From an uncultured Collinsella sp. (lineage in GTDB: Bacteria; Actinomycetota; Coriobacteriia; Coriobacteriales; Coriobacteriaceae), in the NCBI GenBank assembly GCA_902494295.1, contig CABUSL010000033.1, forward strand, positions 1 to 16,658: DNA of 16,658 nt. Reading direction: 5' to 3'. Positions 14,347-16,658 of this stretch are shown here, one piece after another. Below the pieces are notes generated by a model that did not search any database, was not told the DNA's origin, and saw nothing but the letters and a program-made list of their open reading frames with translations. Numbering within the stretch: the stretch's first letter is position 1; every line of letters begins with the position of its first letter. Position numbers and translations under genes: made by a program.

Positions 14347-16658
14347 ATGACCGAACACCACGCAATCAGTCGCCGAGCGTTTACGCTGGGCCTTGGACTC
14401 GCAGCATTGTCGCCATTTGTAAGCCTGCCCGAAACCCGCGGGATTGGGCCTTCCCATGCGCGCGGCATTTGCAGAAGACACGCCCACATCGGCGGCCACC
14501 CTCGACAAGTTCGTCATTCGCCTTCGCCCCGCGGGCTATTTTCGCACCGCGAGCGTCAACGAAGACGGCAACGTCATCGGCAACGTCTGCCACCTGTTTA
14601 ATGACGGCACGTCCAACAAGCTCATCCTCGAGCACGTGGCGACCGATACAGATAATACAAATTGGTATGCCATTCGCACCTTGCTCAATTTCGAGGAGCA
14701 CAAGAAGACGGGCTACAGCATTTGGTCGGTCGACGGCGACTCGGACAAAGATGGAAAGGTTATCCACGTATGGAGTGGCGAGCATGACGGCAAGGCCAGC
14801 CGCTCTTTTGCGTTCGCCCGCCAGCAAAACGGAACCTACATCATCCGAGACCGCACAAACGAGAAAAAAGACATTAATTACCTGGCCATAGAAAAGGACG
14901 GCAAAGACCAAGACAACAACAAGATCTGCCACAAGAGGAAGAGCATTCCGTGGGAGCTCGAGCTTGTCGGCTACAGCATGGACAAGACCAATGCCACAGT
15001 TAGCAGCATCGACTGGATCACGTATAGCAGCTACGTCGACGGACCATGCTGGATGAAATACGTCGACGGCAACAAATACCTCGACGAGCTGAGCATCCCG
15101 GGCACGCATGATTCGAGCACCTGCAGCGTCGACAACGACACCGAGCCCCAAACCTCGCTTGCAAAGTGCCAGCAGGATTACATCCCCACGCAGTTGCTCG
15201 AAGGCATTCGCTATTTTGATATCCGACTTGGAAAGAACAACGATAAAGGCGACCCCGGCATCGACCATGGAATATGCTACCTGCTCAAAAAAGACGGGGG
15301 CTTTATACATCTCTCCGATGTCATCGGTTACTTCAAAACATTTTTGAACGAAAACCCGTCAGAAGCGCTCATCATGCTGGTGTCACGAGGCAACGACGAA
15401 GCTACCAACGAAAGCGTTACGACGGCTTTCGCCAATGTTATGGACAATAACTCCGATCTGTTCTATACGTCGAGCCATGTCCCCACACTGAACGAGGTGC
15501 GCGGAAAGATCGTCCTGCTGCGTCGATTTAAACTCGCCGGCGACAGTGTAGACGGCCACACGTGGGGCCTCGACCTCACCGAATGGGACGACAAAATCAA
15601 GGCGCATTCCGGAAAGTCCATGTGCCTCGTCCAAGACGCGCGAGGCTTTGAGGCTGCGGGCAATGCGGGTGCCAAAGAGCCCTATTGCACCAAGGTATAT
15701 GCCCAAGACCATTACGACTGCACGGGATCCAGTAAGATCGACTGGGTCGATATGGCCCTGAATGCAGCGCCCGATCTCAAGCGCAGTCCCGTAGATGTCC
15801 CTGCCGAGGACGGGACAACGGCGCAGGTGACGGAGCGCTGCTGGTTTATCAACTACACGAGCTGCACGCAATACAACCCTTTTACCGCAGCGCGAGTGGT
15901 CGACGAGCACCTGTACAAGAGCTCGTATATAAACAATACCGGAGTTGAGGGCACAAAAGAGAACTGCTGTAAGCACATTGGCATCATCGCGTCCGACTTT
16001 GTTGACGCGGCACTGGCACGGAGCATCTACCAGCGCAATTACGATACGGAGCACAAGCAGGCAGCTTCGTGCTACCTCCCAGCCCGCATGCACATGACAT
16101 ATGGCGACTCGTTGAGCGATGCCTCACTCCAGGATGGAAAGACCGTTGGCGAGGGTCATTTCCGCCTTGTCGACAGCAGTAACGTACTCAACGTAGCAGC
16201 CTCGGGACATGCGTTTGCCATCGAATATGTGGATGTCGACGCCCTGGGCAACGAGACTGTTACGGGGCTGCAGGGCCCTGTGCCCATCGATATCGACCCG
16301 CGCGCGCTGACGCCCCATTTTGAGGGGCTTGAAGGCCTTAAGGCCGGCGAAGACGTGCGCGCCAAGATTGCGGCATCACTCGAGGGCAAGCTCGAAACCG
16401 ATGCCTGCACGGCCCAGCTCGAGTTTGTGCACGACGCGAACGGCGCTCCGGGAACGGCGATGGCCGAGGGCGAGGCATTTGCCGCGGGGACGTATTGGGT
16501 GCGTGCGAAAGGCCTGTTGGGCGACGCGGCGAAAAACTACACGCTTGCCACCGACGGAGCCGCAAGCTTTACTGTGACGACTTCGGGCAACGCGGGCGAC
16601 ACCGGCAGCGGCACGGGTTCCAACGCAGGCGGCGCCGACAAGAACGGCGGCGGCAACA
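14347..16658 (+). CDS. Secreted PI-PLC X-domain phospholipase-like protein, apparent frameshift in signal region, 3' end outside window
   Basis: Translation should start at the ATG at 14347, which has GGAGGA just upstream and encodes MTEHHAISRRAFTLGLGLAALSPFVSLP, a twin-arginine-like signal peptide (SRRAFT). The mature protein, however, is in the next frame: AAFAEDTPTSAATLDKFVIRL onward, open from an ATG at 14456 to the window end (734 codons) and blocked upstream by TAA at 14420. One extra base between about 14423 and 14467 explains this. Numbered from 14456: a ricin-like beta-trefoil pattern at ~20-175, then a PI-PLC X domain with the two catalytic histidines, His218 in SIPGTHDSST and His271 in DHGICYL, plus FDIRLG (255-) and FLNENPSEALIMLVSR. 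C-terminal Ig-like segments lead to a Gly/Asn/Ser stalk, suggesting surface anchoring beyond the window. Expected reaction: cleavage of phosphatidylinositol or its glycans. Confidence 0.82.

Noticed and set aside
14381..16093. Minus-strand frames of 309 and 236 codons opposite the phospholipase
   Set aside because: The plus strand encodes a continuous PI-PLC domain with catalytic residues; the complement frames have none.

Overview
The window is high-GC DNA whose gene content fits a gut member of the Coriobacteriia, most likely Collinsella or a close relative. Pointers are a class III fructose-1,6-bisphosphatase, large DUF4430 surface proteins with InlB-type repeats and Lys/Asp/Ser-rich stalks, an FchA/FolD pair and a C69 dipeptidase. 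The genus is an inference from style and content, not from a marker gene. Every complete protein gene is accounted for, and both window ends cut through a gene.

Layout. 1-918: C-terminal half of fbp. 997-2019: two paralogous GtrA-family membrane proteins in tandem, closed by a strong terminator. 2119-7193, minus strand: an apparent operon made of a promoter, a cobalamin riboswitch, a 1285-residue surface protein with four transcobalamin-like (DUF4430) modules and a beta-propeller, and a short membrane-tethered DUF4430 protein. 7192-9459, minus: a UbiB/ABC1-family kinase-like protein preceded by a small phasin-like protein. 9551-11131, minus: a C69 dipeptidase. 11138-11497: an AT-rich noncoding stretch that is a 226-bp element with 28-bp perfect terminal inverted repeats around a terminator-like hairpin. 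11498-13093, minus: fchA-folD, a one-carbon folate pair with its promoter. 12988-13449: intergenic, with a duplicated palindromic motif and an orphan terminator. 13450-14145: a small lipoprotein gene and its terminator. 14347 to the end: a secreted PI-PLC X-domain protein with an apparent frameshift in its signal-peptide region and its 3' end outside the window.

The most interesting system is the riboswitch-controlled DUF4430 pair. DUF4430 is the family that matches the C-terminal domain of animal transcobalamin and intrinsic factor, and a cobalamin riboswitch is exactly the control expected for vitamin B12 acquisition. I read it as a candidate Gram-positive surface system that captures corrinoids outside the wall and hands them towards the membrane. 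No transporter gene is present in the window.

A second coherent story is metabolic. The FolD copy appears to have lost the Lys and Gln that the family uses for cyclohydrolase chemistry, and it is translationally coupled to FchA, which can supply that step.
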